Source: Amycolatopsis sp. GM8
GTDB lineage: Bacteria > Actinomycetota > Actinomycetes > Mycobacteriales > Pseudonocardiaceae
Direction of reading: 5' to 3'
Length of the DNA stretch: 64,000 bases
Assembly (NCBI RefSeq): GCF_021653975.1
Contig: NZ_JAJKFK010000003.1
Location: forward strand, 248,001-312,000
Part shown: positions 33,813-42,346 of the stretch, piece by piece
How positions within the stretch are numbered: position 1 is the stretch's first letter
Layout of the letters: every line of letters starts with the position of its first letter
Notes under the pieces: model-generated
What the model was told of the DNA's origin: nothing
Database searches by the model: none
The model's input: only the letters and a program-made list of their open reading frames with translations
Program-made: the position numbers and the translations under genes

Positions 33813-34972
33813 GTTTTTCACAACGACTGGACGCGTCGTTCTTCGCGGCCGTCCAGGATCGTGTCCGGGCGAAGGCGGCCGAGGCCGGGCTCGACGCGGT
33901 GCTCACCGACGATCCCGAGGACGTCGCCTATCTCACCGGGTTCTTCCATCATCCGTGCGAGCGGCCGGTGGCGGTCTGGCTCGACGCCGATAGTTGCGTG
34001 CTGCTCGTGCCGGAACTGGAGCGCGAGCACGCGGAGGCCCAGCACGCCGCGGCCGAACTCGTCTCGTATCCGGAGTATCCCGGGGTGGTGCCGCCGTTTT
34101 CCGCGCTCGCCGACGCCGTCGGCGCGAAGCGGAAGCGGGCCGGACATGGGCTGACGATGTCCCATCAGCGCCTGGCCGCTGCGGCCGCCGCACTGTCCAC
34201 TGTGGACCTCACGCCGACCGATGTGGTGACCGTGGCCCGGTATGTCAAGACACCCGAGGAGATCGCGCTGCACCAGGAGGCGGCGCGGATCACCGACGTG
34301 ATGCTGACCGCGGGTGTGGAGCTGGTCGCGTCCGGCGGGGAGCTGCCGAGCGAAGCGGAGCTGGCGGCGCACGTCACCCGGACCGGCACCGGCACCATGT
34401 ACGCCGAGCACACCGACGTCGTCGTGGTGTCACCGCTCGCCGGCGGGCTCGTCTACGCGGGGGCGAATTCCGCCTATCCGCACGGGCTGCCGTCGGGCTA
34501 CCGGCTGCGGCCCGGGGACACGTTCATGCTGTCGCTCGGCTGCGCGGTCGGCGGCCGGTTCGTCGAGGGCGAGCGGACGTTCGTGCTCGGCGAACCGACC
34601 GTTGAGCAGCGACGATTCCACGAAGCCATCCGGCTCGCGCAGGAGATCGGTGGTGACGCGATCCGGCCCGGCGCGGAATGCCGTGCCGTGAACGCGACGT
34701 GTCTCGAAGTCATCCGCCAGGCCGGGTTCGGCGAGTACCTGCGCCACCGGCAGGGTCACGGCATCGGGCTCGGCATGCACGAACCGCCGTGGCTGGAGGA
34801 CGGCGACCCGACCGTGCTCGAGCCCGGCATGATCGTGTCCAACGAGCCGGGGATCTACGTCCGCGGGCACGCCGGGTACCGCATTTCGGACAGCATGCTC
34901 GTCACCGAGACCGGCGCCCGGCCGCTCACCTCGTTCCCGCGCGGTCTCGCCGACTGCACGATTTCCGCCTGA
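33809..34972 (+). CDS. M24-fold (aminopeptidase P/creatinase-like) protein with altered metal site
   Basis: 387 residues. The creatinase-type N-domain is followed by the pita-bread C-domain (VKTPEEIALHQEAARITD, HGIGLGMHEPP, SNEPGIYVRGHAGYRISDSMLVTETG). Compared with E. coli PepP as I recall it, the first metal Asp is Ser (MLSLGCAVGG), the second is Glu (VEGERTF) and the last Glu is Ser (YRISDS); only the His and NEPG glutamate remain. It is thus unlikely to be an ordinary Xaa-Pro dipeptidase and may act like the metal-free creatinase. It is coupled to OppC. Confidence 0.82.
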   Translation: MSFSQRLDASFFAAVQDRVRAKAAEAGLDAVLTDDPEDVAYLTGFFHHPCERPVAVWLDADSCVLLVPELEREHAEAQHAAAELVSYPEYPGVVPPFSALADAVGAKRKRAGHGLTMSHQRLAAAAAALSTVDLTPTDVVTVARYVKTPEEIALHQEAARITDVMLTAGVELVASGGELPSEAELAAHVTRTGTGTMYAEHTDVVVVSPLAGGLVYAGANSAYPHGLPSGYRLRPGDTFMLSLGCAVGGRFVEGERTFVLGEPTVEQRRFHEAIRLAQEIGGDAIRPGAECRAVNATCLEVIRQAGFGEYLRHRQGHGIGLGMHEPPWLEDGDPTVLEPGMIVSNEPGIYVRGHAGYRISDSMLVTETGARPLTSFPRGLADCTISA

Positions 34973-34986
34973 GCAAAGGAGAACCA

Positions 34987-35838
34987 GTGTTCGTCGAGAT
35001 CAACGGCAACCGGCTGGCCGTCGAGGTACTCGGCCCGGAGGGCGCGCCCGTGCTCATCACGCACCACGGCGCGCCCGGCCTGGGCTCGCGAGCGGAGCCG
35101 AAAGCGAGCTTCGGCCGGCTCGCGGACGCCTACCGGGTCGTGGTGTTCGACGCGCGTGGTTCCGGCGAGAGCGAGGGCAACGGCACGTTCAGCCACGAGC
35201 AGTGGGCCGCGGACATCGACGGGCTGCGCGAGTGGATCGGCGCGGACCAGGTGATCATGGCCGGCGGCTCCTACGGTGGATTCATGGCCATGGAGTACAC
35301 GACCCGGTATCCGGACCGGGTGCGCGCACTCGTCCTGCGCGACACGTCGCCGGACAACTCGCACGAGGAGAAGGCGCTGGCGAACGCGCTCGCGTCGGCG
35401 CGCGTGAAGATCGACCGGGAGAAGCTCGACCGCATCTTCGCGGGCGCCGTGCGGGACGACGACGACCTGCGTGACTGCTGGCGCGAGATCCTGCCGCTGT
35501 ACGACTATCACTACGATCCGGCCGCGGTTGAGCGGAAGGTCGCGGAAACCCCGTACCGGTATCAGGCGCACAACTACGCGTTCTCGCACAACCTCCCGGC
35601 CTACGACCTCAAGGCGAAACTGCCGTCGGTCACCTGCCCGGCGCTGATCACCGTCGGGCGCACCGACTGGATCACACCGGTCGAATGCAGCGAGAAGATC
35701 GCCGCGCTGATCCCCGGCTCGCGGCTGGTGGTGTTCGAGAAGTCCGGGCACTCCCCCCAGATCGAGGAAGCCGACGCCTGGACCAGTACCGTTCGTGGGT
35801 TCCTGGCCGAGCTTCCGGAGGCGTCACCGCACGTATGA
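34987..35838 (+). CDS. alpha/beta hydrolase, proline-iminopeptidase-like
   Basis: 283 residues from GTG 34987, with AAAGGAGAA upstream. HHGAPGLGSRAEPK is the oxyanion region, GGSYGG (S95) the nucleophile, GRTDWITP the acid and FEKSGHSPQIEE the histidine. FDARGSGESEGNGTF resembles prolyl iminopeptidases and serine hydrolases that trim small peptides or amides. It sits between the M24 gene and the AsnC-type regulator and overlaps the latter as ATGA. Confidence 0.83.
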   Translation: MFVEINGNRLAVEVLGPEGAPVLITHHGAPGLGSRAEPKASFGRLADAYRVVVFDARGSGESEGNGTFSHEQWAADIDGLREWIGADQVIMAGGSYGGFMAMEYTTRYPDRVRALVLRDTSPDNSHEEKALANALASARVKIDREKLDRIFAGAVRDDDDLRDCWREILPLYDYHYDPAAVERKVAETPYRYQAHNYAFSHNLPAYDLKAKLPSVTCPALITVGRTDWITPVECSEKIAALIPGSRLVVFEKSGHSPQIEEADAWTSTVRGFLAELPEASPHV

Positions 35839-36857
35839 AACCGCTCGACGAGCTCAGCCGCCGCATCGTGGTCGCCCTGCAACAGGACGGCCGCGCGAGC
35901 TGGACCGCCATCGCCGCCCGCTGCGACACGTCGGTGCCGACCGTGTCCCGGCGGGTGCAGCAGCTGATCGCCGACCGCGTGCTGCGGGTCGCGGTGATGC
36001 CCGCGTACGGCAGCACCGGCGCGGTGGAGACATTCGTCGTACGGATCGGCTGCAAGCCCGGCACCCAGCTCGATGTGGTCGAAAAATTGGTGGCCCGCGA
36101 CGAGGTACGGTGGGCGGCGCTGGTCACCGGCCCGTACGACATCGTGCTGGAGGTCGCGGTCCACGCTGGCCCGACCCGGTACCCGAGGACGATGCTGGAG
36201 CTGCAACAGGTCGACGGCATCGAGCGGTGGTACAGCGATCTCGTGCTGCACGTGTACAAGATGTCGCACCAGTGGAGCCGGCAGTTGCTCGACGACGCGC
36301 CGTTCACCGAGCCGGAGCCGCGGATGTGCGCGCCGGAGCATCTGGACGAAGTCGACTGGGCGATCCTCGACCAGCTGCGCGACGACGGCAGGGCGAGCTT
36401 CAAGACGGTCGCGGAGGCGTTGGGGCTCAACGAAAGCACGGTGCGGCGCCGGTTCGAGCGGATGCTCGCCGACGGCTGCGCGACGGTGTCGACGATCGTG
36501 CCGGCGGCGGCGCTGGGCCTGGAGGCCGAGACGCTGCTGATGGTGAGCGTCGCCCCGGCGAAGCTCGACACGGTGGCCGCGGCGCTCACCCGGCACCGGT
36601 CGGTGCGGTACCTCGGCGCCACGCTCGACGGGAACTCGCTGCTGTGCGAGGTGATCGCCGACTCGACGCGGGGGCTGTTCGAGTTCACCACGTCGACGCT
36701 CGCGAAGCTCGAAGGTGTCGTCGGCTGGAGCGCCTCGGTCGAGCTGCTGACACTCAAACGCGGCTTCGCCGAGACCCCGTGGTGGCGCGCCCAGCTGGCC
36801 GAATACCGCGCCACCACGGACGAGCTCACCACCCTGAGCCACCTCATCTCCGACTGA
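35835..36857 (+). CDS. Lrp/AsnC family regulator with two AsnC modules
   Basis: 340 residues. Two winged helix-turn-helix units are present: LDELSRRIVVALQQDGRASW with TSVPTVSRRVQQLI, and VDWAILDQLRDDGRASF with GLNESTVRRRFERML. Each is followed by a RAM-type ligand domain (VTGPYDIVLEVAV; ATLDGNSLLCEVIA). Tandem AsnC proteins are frequent in actinomycetes and sense amino acids. As last gene of the peptide operon it probably regulates that operon in response to imported amino acids. Confidence 0.88.
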   Translation: MKPLDELSRRIVVALQQDGRASWTAIAARCDTSVPTVSRRVQQLIADRVLRVAVMPAYGSTGAVETFVVRIGCKPGTQLDVVEKLVARDEVRWAALVTGPYDIVLEVAVHAGPTRYPRTMLELQQVDGIERWYSDLVLHVYKMSHQWSRQLLDDAPFTEPEPRMCAPEHLDEVDWAILDQLRDDGRASFKTVAEALGLNESTVRRRFERMLADGCATVSTIVPAAALGLEAETLLMVSVAPAKLDTVAAALTRHRSVRYLGATLDGNSLLCEVIADSTRGLFEFTTSTLAKLEGVVGWSASVELLTLKRGFAETPWWRAQLAEYRATTDELTTLSHLISD

Positions 36858-36863
36858 CGTCTG

Positions 36864-36974
36864 CGTCGAACTCGGTGTCTCGAACGTCGGACTCGCGGGC
36901 GGCGCCGGCGAGTCCGACGCTCCAGACGGCGAGTCCGACCTTCACACGCGCGAGTCCGACGTCCGACGTGGCTG
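36864..36974. repeat. 21-bp repeat array with central inversion (array 1)
   Basis: Units of 21 bp repeat exactly: CTCG at 36871 and 36892 on the left, CGAGTCCGAC at 36909, 36930 and 36951 on the right, in opposite orientation. The centre forms a hairpin with 11-bp perfect arms GTCGGACTCGC (36886-36896) and GCGAGTCCGAC (36908-36918). The array separates the AsnC-type gene from the convergent TetR gene and may terminate both. The same unit recurs at 59689-59809. Confidence 0.85.
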
Positions 36975-36981
36975 TGTCGTG

Positions 36982-37578
36982 TCAGCCGTGGGTGGTCAGG
37001 AAGTCGTCGACCAGCCGGGTGCAGAACGCGGTGTCGTTGGGGCGCCGGGTGATGAGCGCGTTGAACAGCAGCGGGCCGATCAGCTGGGCCGCGGCCAGGT
37101 CGATGTCGGCCTGCCGCGGCCGGCCCGCGAGACAGTCCGCGAGCACGGGGTGGAATGGCTCGCGGTAGCGGTCGACGATGTGCCGCCGCAGCGCGTCCAG
37201 CCGGGTGCGTTCCCCCGCGTCGGCGGGCCGCTCGCCGGACAGGCCGCTCGCGGTCATCCAGATCACCGCCGCCATCGTGGGCGCCTGCGCGATCTGCCCG
37301 GCCTGATCCCGCACCAGCCGCAGCAGCCGCTCGCGCGGGCTCCCGCCCGGGTCGGGCGCCTCCAGTGGCGGGAGCAGTTCCTGGAACGCCGCTGCCAGCA
37401 GTTCCGTGCTGTTCGCGAAATGGCGGTACAGCGTGGATCGCGCGACCCCGCTGCGCGCCGTGACCGCCTCGATGGTGACCCGGTTGATACCGCCGTCGGA
37501 CAGCAGCTCGACGGCCGCGGTCAGGATCGCCGCCCGTGAGCGGTCCAGCCGCGGGTCTCGTCGCTCGACACCGGTCAT
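36982..37578 (-). CDS. TetR family regulator of the DHA2 efflux pump
   Basis: 198 residues from ATG 37578. The HTH reads VTIEAVTARSGVARSTLYRHFANSTELLAAAF; the C-domain (LVRDQAGQIAQAPTMAAVIWM, RLVDDFLTTHG) is of the TetR_C_11-like kind. It is divergent from the DHA2 transporter gene with a 31-bp inverted repeat between them, the classic arrangement of a drug-responsive repressor. Confidence 0.88.
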   Translation of the reverse strand: MTGVERRDPRLDRSRAAILTAAVELLSDGGINRVTIEAVTARSGVARSTLYRHFANSTELLAAAFQELLPPLEAPDPGGSPRERLLRLVRDQAGQIAQAPTMAAVIWMTASGLSGERPADAGERTRLDALRRHIVDRYREPFHPVLADCLAGRPRQADIDLAAAQLIGPLLFNALITRRPNDTAFCTRLVDDFLTTHG

Positions 37579-37608
37579 CGGCGGGATTGTGCCATGACAC
37601 CGCTCCAG

Positions 37609-37639
37609 AACCGGCAGTACTGCTACGATACTGCCGGTT
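37609..37639. promoter_or_regulatory. operator between TetR and DHA2 transporter
   Basis: Arms AACCGGCAGTA (37609-37619) and TACTGCCGGTT (37629-37639) are perfectly complementary across a 9-bp spacer. The site ends 26 bp before the transporter ATG and 30 bp before the TetR ATG, so it can repress both promoters. Confidence 0.75.
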
Positions 37640-37665
37640 TCGTTTCCCGCTTGAAGCGAGGTGCC

Positions 37666-39183
37666 ATGCGGACCCTGCCCCTGGACGAGCAGCTGTCGGC
37701 GGGCCGCCGGGCCTGGGCGGTCGCGGTCATGTGCGCCGCGGTGGGCCTGGTCATCGGCATGGTCACGATCGTCAACACGGCGCTGCCCGCGCTCGCCGCG
37801 GACACCGGGGTCAGCCAGGCGCAGCAGACCTGGATCGTCGACGTGTACACCCTCGTGCTGGCCGCGCTGGTGCTGCCGGCCGGTGCGCTGGGCGACCGCT
37901 ACGGCCGCCGGGGCGTGCTGATCATCGGGCTGGTGGTGTTCGCGCTCAGTTGCGCCGCACCGCTGGTCACCGGTTCGGCGGGATGGCTCGTCGCGTCGCG
38001 GGCGGTGACCGGGCTCGGCGCGGCGCTGATCATGCCGGCCACCCTGTCGATCATCAACGCGAGCTTTCCGCCGGGCCGCCGCGGCAGCGCGATCGGCCTG
38101 TGGGCGGCGGTGGCCGGGGTCGGCGGGCTGCTGGGCCTGATCGTCGCCGGGTTGCTGCTGCGGCATTTCTCGTGGCATTCGGTGTTCCTCGCCCCGGCGG
38201 TGCTGGCCGCGGTCCTCGCCGTCGCCGCGTGCACCGTGCCGACCTCGCGCGAAGCGCGCCCGCGCCCGTTCGACATCGCCGGTGCGCTGCTGAGCGCGCT
38301 GGCGGTGGGCGCGCTGGTGTTCGGGATCCTGCGCGCGGCCGATCTCGGCTGGGGCAACGCCGTCGTGCTCTGCTCCCTCGCCGCCGGGATCGTGCTCGGC
38401 GCGGTGTTCGCCTGGTTCGAGTCGCGGCATCCCGAGCCGCTGCTGGACATCCGGCTGTTCGCCAACCGCGCGTTCGGTGTCGGCGCGCTGTCGGTCACGC
38501 TGCAGTTCACCGCGGCGTTCGGCGCGCTGTTCTCGCTGGCGCAGTACCTGCAGCTGGTGCGCGGCTACGACCCGCTGACCTCCGGTCTGGTGCTGTGGCC
38601 GATCGGGGTTTCGCTGCTGCCGCTGTCGATGGCGTCCGCTCCCCTGGCCCGCAGGCTCGGGCTCCGCACGCTGACCTGCGCCGGACTCGTCATCGTCGCC
38701 GCCGGGATCGTGCTGCTCGGCCGGCTCGGCCCGCACAGCGGCTATCCGGCGCTCGCGGTCGCGGTGTTCGTGCTCGGCGGTGGGCTCGGGCTGACCGCGC
38801 CGGCCGCCACCAGCGCGATCATCGACAACGTGCCGCCGGACAAGTACGGCGTCGCGTCCGCGGTCAACGACGCGACCCGCGAAGTCGGTGCGGCACTGGG
38901 CATCGCGCTCGCCGGCAGCATCCTTTCCGCCACCTACACCGATTCCGTCCGCCCGGCGGTCGCGGCACTGCCGGGTCCGCTGCGTGACGCCGCGGAGGGC
39001 TCACTCGCGGGTGCGCTCGCCGTCGCGCAGCGGTACGACCCGGGCCTCGTGGCAACCGCCCGCGCCGCCTTCGCGCAGGGCATGTGGTTCAGCTTGCTCG
39101 CGCTCGCCGTCATCGTCGCGGCCGGCACCGTCGTCATCGCGTGCATCCGGCGGCGCCGGCCGGACGAGGACCGGCTCAGCTGA
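37666..39183 (+). CDS. DHA2 family MFS drug transporter
   Basis: 505 residues, about 14 membrane helices, typical of EmrB/QacA-type drug:H+ antiporters. VNTALPALAADTGVSQAQQTWIVDVYTLVLAAL marks helices 1-2 in parts, GALGDRYGRRGVLIIGL motif A, RAVTGLGAALIMPATLSIINASFP motif C-like. NDATREVGAALGIALAGSIL lies in the last helices. It probably exports toxic hydrophobic compounds under control of the divergent TetR. Its last 8 bp overlap the convergent ABM/SnoaL gene. Confidence 0.9.
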   Translation: MRTLPLDEQLSAGRRAWAVAVMCAAVGLVIGMVTIVNTALPALAADTGVSQAQQTWIVDVYTLVLAALVLPAGALGDRYGRRGVLIIGLVVFALSCAAPLVTGSAGWLVASRAVTGLGAALIMPATLSIINASFPPGRRGSAIGLWAAVAGVGGLLGLIVAGLLLRHFSWHSVFLAPAVLAAVLAVAACTVPTSREARPRPFDIAGALLSALAVGALVFGILRAADLGWGNAVVLCSLAAGIVLGAVFAWFESRHPEPLLDIRLFANRAFGVGALSVTLQFTAAFGALFSLAQYLQLVRGYDPLTSGLVLWPIGVSLLPLSMASAPLARRLGLRTLTCAGLVIVAAGIVLLGRLGPHSGYPALAVAVFVLGGGLGLTAPAATSAIIDNVPPDKYGVASAVNDATREVGAALGIALAGSILSATYTDSVRPAVAALPGPLRDAAEGSLAGALAVAQRYDPGLVATARAAFAQGMWFSLLALAVIVAAGTVVIACIRRRRPDEDRLS

Positions 39184-40195
39184 GGCCGAGCTGGGTCATC
39201 AGGTCCACCTGGTCGAAGTACAGGTGGATATCCATGATCCTGCCGTCGGACATCCGGTTGATGTTGCAGAACCGGGCGTCGAGCGTCCGGCCCGTGGGCG
39301 GGATCTCGCCGGCGGGACCGCGCAGGACGCCGGTGTGCGTGCCGGTGAACCGCGCCTCGAGCACACCCCAGGTGGCGTCCTCGTGGATCGCGGTCACGAT
39401 GATCTGGCTGTCGGGGAAGGCTTCGTTCCAGGTGTCCCAGAACGCGTCCAGGCCTTCCGCCCCGCTCAGCCGCACCCCGCCGGGCGCCACCACCTCGAAC
39501 TGCCGCGGGTCGTACAGGCTTTGCCAGCCCGCACGGTCGTGCGCGTTCCAGCGTTCGACCTCACGCCGCGTGAGACCGGCCGCGTCGTCCGCGCGCACCG
39601 TGCTCGACACCAGCGTGAACTCCTGCACCGACCGGACGACGCCCTGGGTGGTCGCGAGTGCGTCGGCGCGCATCCGCGCGACATCGGCGCGGCTCGCCCG
39701 CAGCGTGTTCTTGTCGTCGTAAGCGGTGATGATGAGGCAGCGGCCGCTGTCGCGGTCGGTGAGCACCTGGGCGCTGCACAGGCCGCGCATGGTGCGCAGC
39801 ACGGGCAGGCCGCGCTCGCGGAACACCCGCACGGTCTCGTCGAGCTGCCCGGGCGTGCCCTCGATCATGGCGATCCGGATGCCCGCGCCGCGCCGCGGAT
39901 GGCTCAGGCGCAGGAACACCGGCACCTCGTACTCGTCGACCGTGACCGCGCCGGCGGTCATCTCCACCGCTTCCTTGCGCGAGGTCTGCACAGCCTGCTC
40001 GCTGGTCGCCAGCGCTTCCGCGGTGTCCCAGTAGGAACCGACCAGTGTCTGGCCCAGCTCGGCGTCGGTGAGGATCGCCATGCCGCGGCAGCCCGGCTGG
40101 GCCTCGACATGGGGGCGCACCGTCTCCTCGAGGTACCTCGTGAGGTCGTCGATCCGCGCCGGATCGCCGATCAGCAGGTTCATCCGTGCGTACAT
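39176..40195 (-). CDS. ABM-type repeat plus SnoaL-like (NTF2-fold) protein
   Basis: 339 residues from ATG 40195, with GGAGGAGAG upstream. The first ~200 residues contain two dimeric alpha/beta-barrel (ABM) units: ARMNLLIGDPARIDDLTRYLEETVRPHVEAQPGC and a second around MIEGTPGQLDETVRVFRERGLP. The last ~130 residues (NAHDRAGWQSLYDPRQFEVVAPG, GRTLDARFCNINRMSDGRI) form a SnoaL-like NTF2 domain. Such domains bind or cyclise small aromatic substrates; the biological role is unknown. Confidence 0.72.
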   Translation of the reverse strand: MYARMNLLIGDPARIDDLTRYLEETVRPHVEAQPGCRGMAILTDAELGQTLVGSYWDTAEALATSEQAVQTSRKEAVEMTAGAVTVDEYEVPVFLRLSHPRRGAGIRIAMIEGTPGQLDETVRVFRERGLPVLRTMRGLCSAQVLTDRDSGRCLIITAYDDKNTLRASRADVARMRADALATTQGVVRSVQEFTLVSSTVRADDAAGLTRREVERWNAHDRAGWQSLYDPRQFEVVAPGGVRLSGAEGLDAFWDTWNEAFPDSQIIVTAIHEDATWGVLEARFTGTHTGVLRGPAGEIPPTGRTLDARFCNINRMSDGRIMDIHLYFDQVDLMTQLGLS

Positions 40196-40316
40196 TGGCT
40201 CTCCTCCTCCGTTGGGCCGAACAGACCAACCCGACCGTGCGCGCCCGCGAACCCGGAGCGGTAGAGCCCAAAGGACTTTTCGTGTCCTTGAACTTTCCTG
40301 GCGTACAAAGAGACTT

Positions 40317-41438
40317 ATGTCAGTTGTGCGGCAGGCGAAGCGGCGCCGGTGGGCGGTGGTGGCCGTGGTCGCGGTACTGCTCGTCGCCGTGCCCGCAATC
40401 GTCGCCGCGGTGCGCCCGGCCGGGCAGTCCATCGCCGCCGCGCAGCTGCGCGCGCTGGTGCTGGGCTCGGAAACCCGGCCGTACCAGGGGTATGCGCACA
40501 GCACCGGCTCACTCGCGCTGCCCGAGCTGCCGAATCTCGCCGACGTGTCGGCGCTGTTCACCACCACGACGAGCACGCACACCTGGTACGCGGGCCCCGA
40601 CCGCTACCGCGTCGCCGTGCTCTCCGCCGCCGGCGAGCACGACATCTACCGTCTCCCCGAAGGCGAATACACCTGGGACTACGGCACGAACACGCTCACC
40701 GAGCTGACCGGGCAGTCCACGGTGCGGCTCCCCCGGGCGAGTGATCTGGTCCCGCCGGAACTGGCGCGGTGGATCCTCCGGTCCGCGCCCGCCGATCCCG
40801 TGACGACGCTGCCCGCGCGACGGGTCGCCGGGATCGCGGCGTCCGGACTGCGGCTCGTGCCCGCCGACCCGGACACCACGATCGGGCAGGCCGACATCTG
40901 GGCGGATCCCGGCACGGGCCTGCCGGTGCGCGTCGAGGTGACCGCGCGCGGACAGAACGCGCCGGGCCTGGTCGCGGAGTTCGAGGACGTCGACCAGACC
41001 GCACCCGTGGTCACCGCGCCGAAACCGGCGCCGGGCAGCGGTTTCACCGTGACCAACGCCCCGGACATCTCGGACGCGCTCGGCGCGCTCGGCCGCGTCC
41101 GGCTGCCCGCGACGCTCGGCGGCCGCCCGGTGCGCACCACCAACTTCGGGGGCGTGCAGGGTGCGGCGCTGTACGGCTCCGGTCTCGCGACGTTCGTCGT
41201 CGTCGCGGTCCCGCCCAACCTCGCCCGCGATGCCGCGGACGCGGCCGGGCAGGCGGGTGGCGCGACGGAAACCCTGGCCAACGGCGAGGGAGTGTTCCTG
41301 TCGATCACGCCGCTGTCGCTCGCCGTCGTGCGCCCGCCCGGGATGCGGCGCGGCTTCCTGCTCGCCGGGCTGGTCGGGCACCAGGTGCTGCGCGCGGCCG
41401 CCGACCAGCTCTCCCAGCTGCGCCGGGGCGGCCCATGA
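40317..41438 (+). CDS. RseB/LolA-like exported protein of an ABC operon
   Basis: 373 residues with an N-terminal anchor (RRWAVVAVVAVLLVAVPAIVAAV). The body (LVLGSETRPYQGYAHSTGSLALPEL, TTTSTHTWYAGPDRYRVAVLS, GEYTWDYGTNTLTEL) resembles the MucB/RseB-LolA fold that binds lipid-like ligands outside the membrane. It overlaps the ABC ATPase gene by ATGA. In actinobacteria this trio is recurrent and may sense or deliver an envelope ligand to the exporter. Confidence 0.68.
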   Translation: MSVVRQAKRRRWAVVAVVAVLLVAVPAIVAAVRPAGQSIAAAQLRALVLGSETRPYQGYAHSTGSLALPELPNLADVSALFTTTTSTHTWYAGPDRYRVAVLSAAGEHDIYRLPEGEYTWDYGTNTLTELTGQSTVRLPRASDLVPPELARWILRSAPADPVTTLPARRVAGIAASGLRLVPADPDTTIGQADIWADPGTGLPVRVEVTARGQNAPGLVAEFEDVDQTAPVVTAPKPAPGSGFTVTNAPDISDALGALGRVRLPATLGGRPVRTTNFGGVQGAALYGSGLATFVVVAVPPNLARDAADAAGQAGGATETLANGEGVFLSITPLSLAVVRPPGMRRGFLLAGLVGHQVLRAAADQLSQLRRGGP

Positions 41439-42346
41439 TCACCACACACGCGCTGACCAAGCGGTTCGGCCGCATCGTGGCGGTCGACGCCGTCGATCTG
41501 AGCGTCCGCGAGGGCGACCGCTACGGCTTCCTCGGCCCGAACGGCTCCGGCAAGACGACGCTCGTGCGGATGCTGCTCGGGCTCGTGTACGCGACGAGCG
41601 GCGAGATCGAGGTGCTGGGCCGGCCGATTCCCAAACGGGTCGCCGAAGTGCTGCCGGACGTCGGCGCGCTGGTCGAGGGGCCGGGCGCGTACGGGCATCT
41701 GTCCGGGCGGCGCAACCTCACGCTGCTCGACGCCGCCGGACCCGGTGGCGGGCGGCGGACGCGGCGCAAACGGGTCGGCGAGGCACTGGAGCGGGTCGGG
41801 CTGGCGCATGTCGACCAGCGGCCGGTGAAGGCGTACTCGCTGGGCATGCGGCAGCGGCTCGGGCTCGCCGCGGCCCTGCTGCGGCGACCGCGGCTGCTGA
41901 TCCTCGACGAGCCGACGAACGGGCTGGATCCGCAGGGCATCAAGGAAATCCGGGAGCTGCTCATCGAGCTGAACCAGGACGGGACGACCGTGTTCCTGTC
42001 GAGTCACCTGCTGGCCGAGGTCGAGCAGCTGGGCACGAGGGTCGGTGTCGTCGACCGCGGCCGCCTGGTGCTCGAGGACGATCTCGAGGCGTTGCGCGCG
42101 GCGACCGGGCGGGTGCTCGTCGGCACGCCCGACCCGGCGGTGGCCGCCTCCGTCCTCGACGGCCAGATCGAGGCCCGCGACGGCGACCGGCTGGTGATCC
42201 GGCACGACGACCCCGCCGCGCTGAACGCGCTGCTCGTCGGGGCCGGGGTGCGGGTGCGGTCCATCGACGCCGAACGGCGGACGCTGGAACAGGTCGTGCT
42301 GGCGGCCACCGGCCCCGGCTCGGACCGGTTCGGAGGCCCCGAATGA
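41435..42346 (+). CDS. ABC-2 type transporter ATP-binding protein
   Basis: 303 residues. Walker A GPNGSGKTT, signature YSLGMRQRLGLAAALL, Walker B LLILDEPTNGLD and SSHLLAEVEQL are intact. The C-terminal 80 residues form the extension of drug- or lantibiotic-type ABC-2 ATPases. It is coupled on both sides by ATGA and works with the permease encoded next. Confidence 0.9.
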   Translation: MITTHALTKRFGRIVAVDAVDLSVREGDRYGFLGPNGSGKTTLVRMLLGLVYATSGEIEVLGRPIPKRVAEVLPDVGALVEGPGAYGHLSGRRNLTLLDAAGPGGGRRTRRKRVGEALERVGLAHVDQRPVKAYSLGMRQRLGLAAALLRRPRLLILDEPTNGLDPQGIKEIRELLIELNQDGTTVFLSSHLLAEVEQLGTRVGVVDRGRLVLEDDLEALRAATGRVLVGTPDPAVAASVLDGQIEARDGDRLVIRHDDPAALNALLVGAGVRVRSIDAERRTLEQVVLAATGPGSDRFGGPE

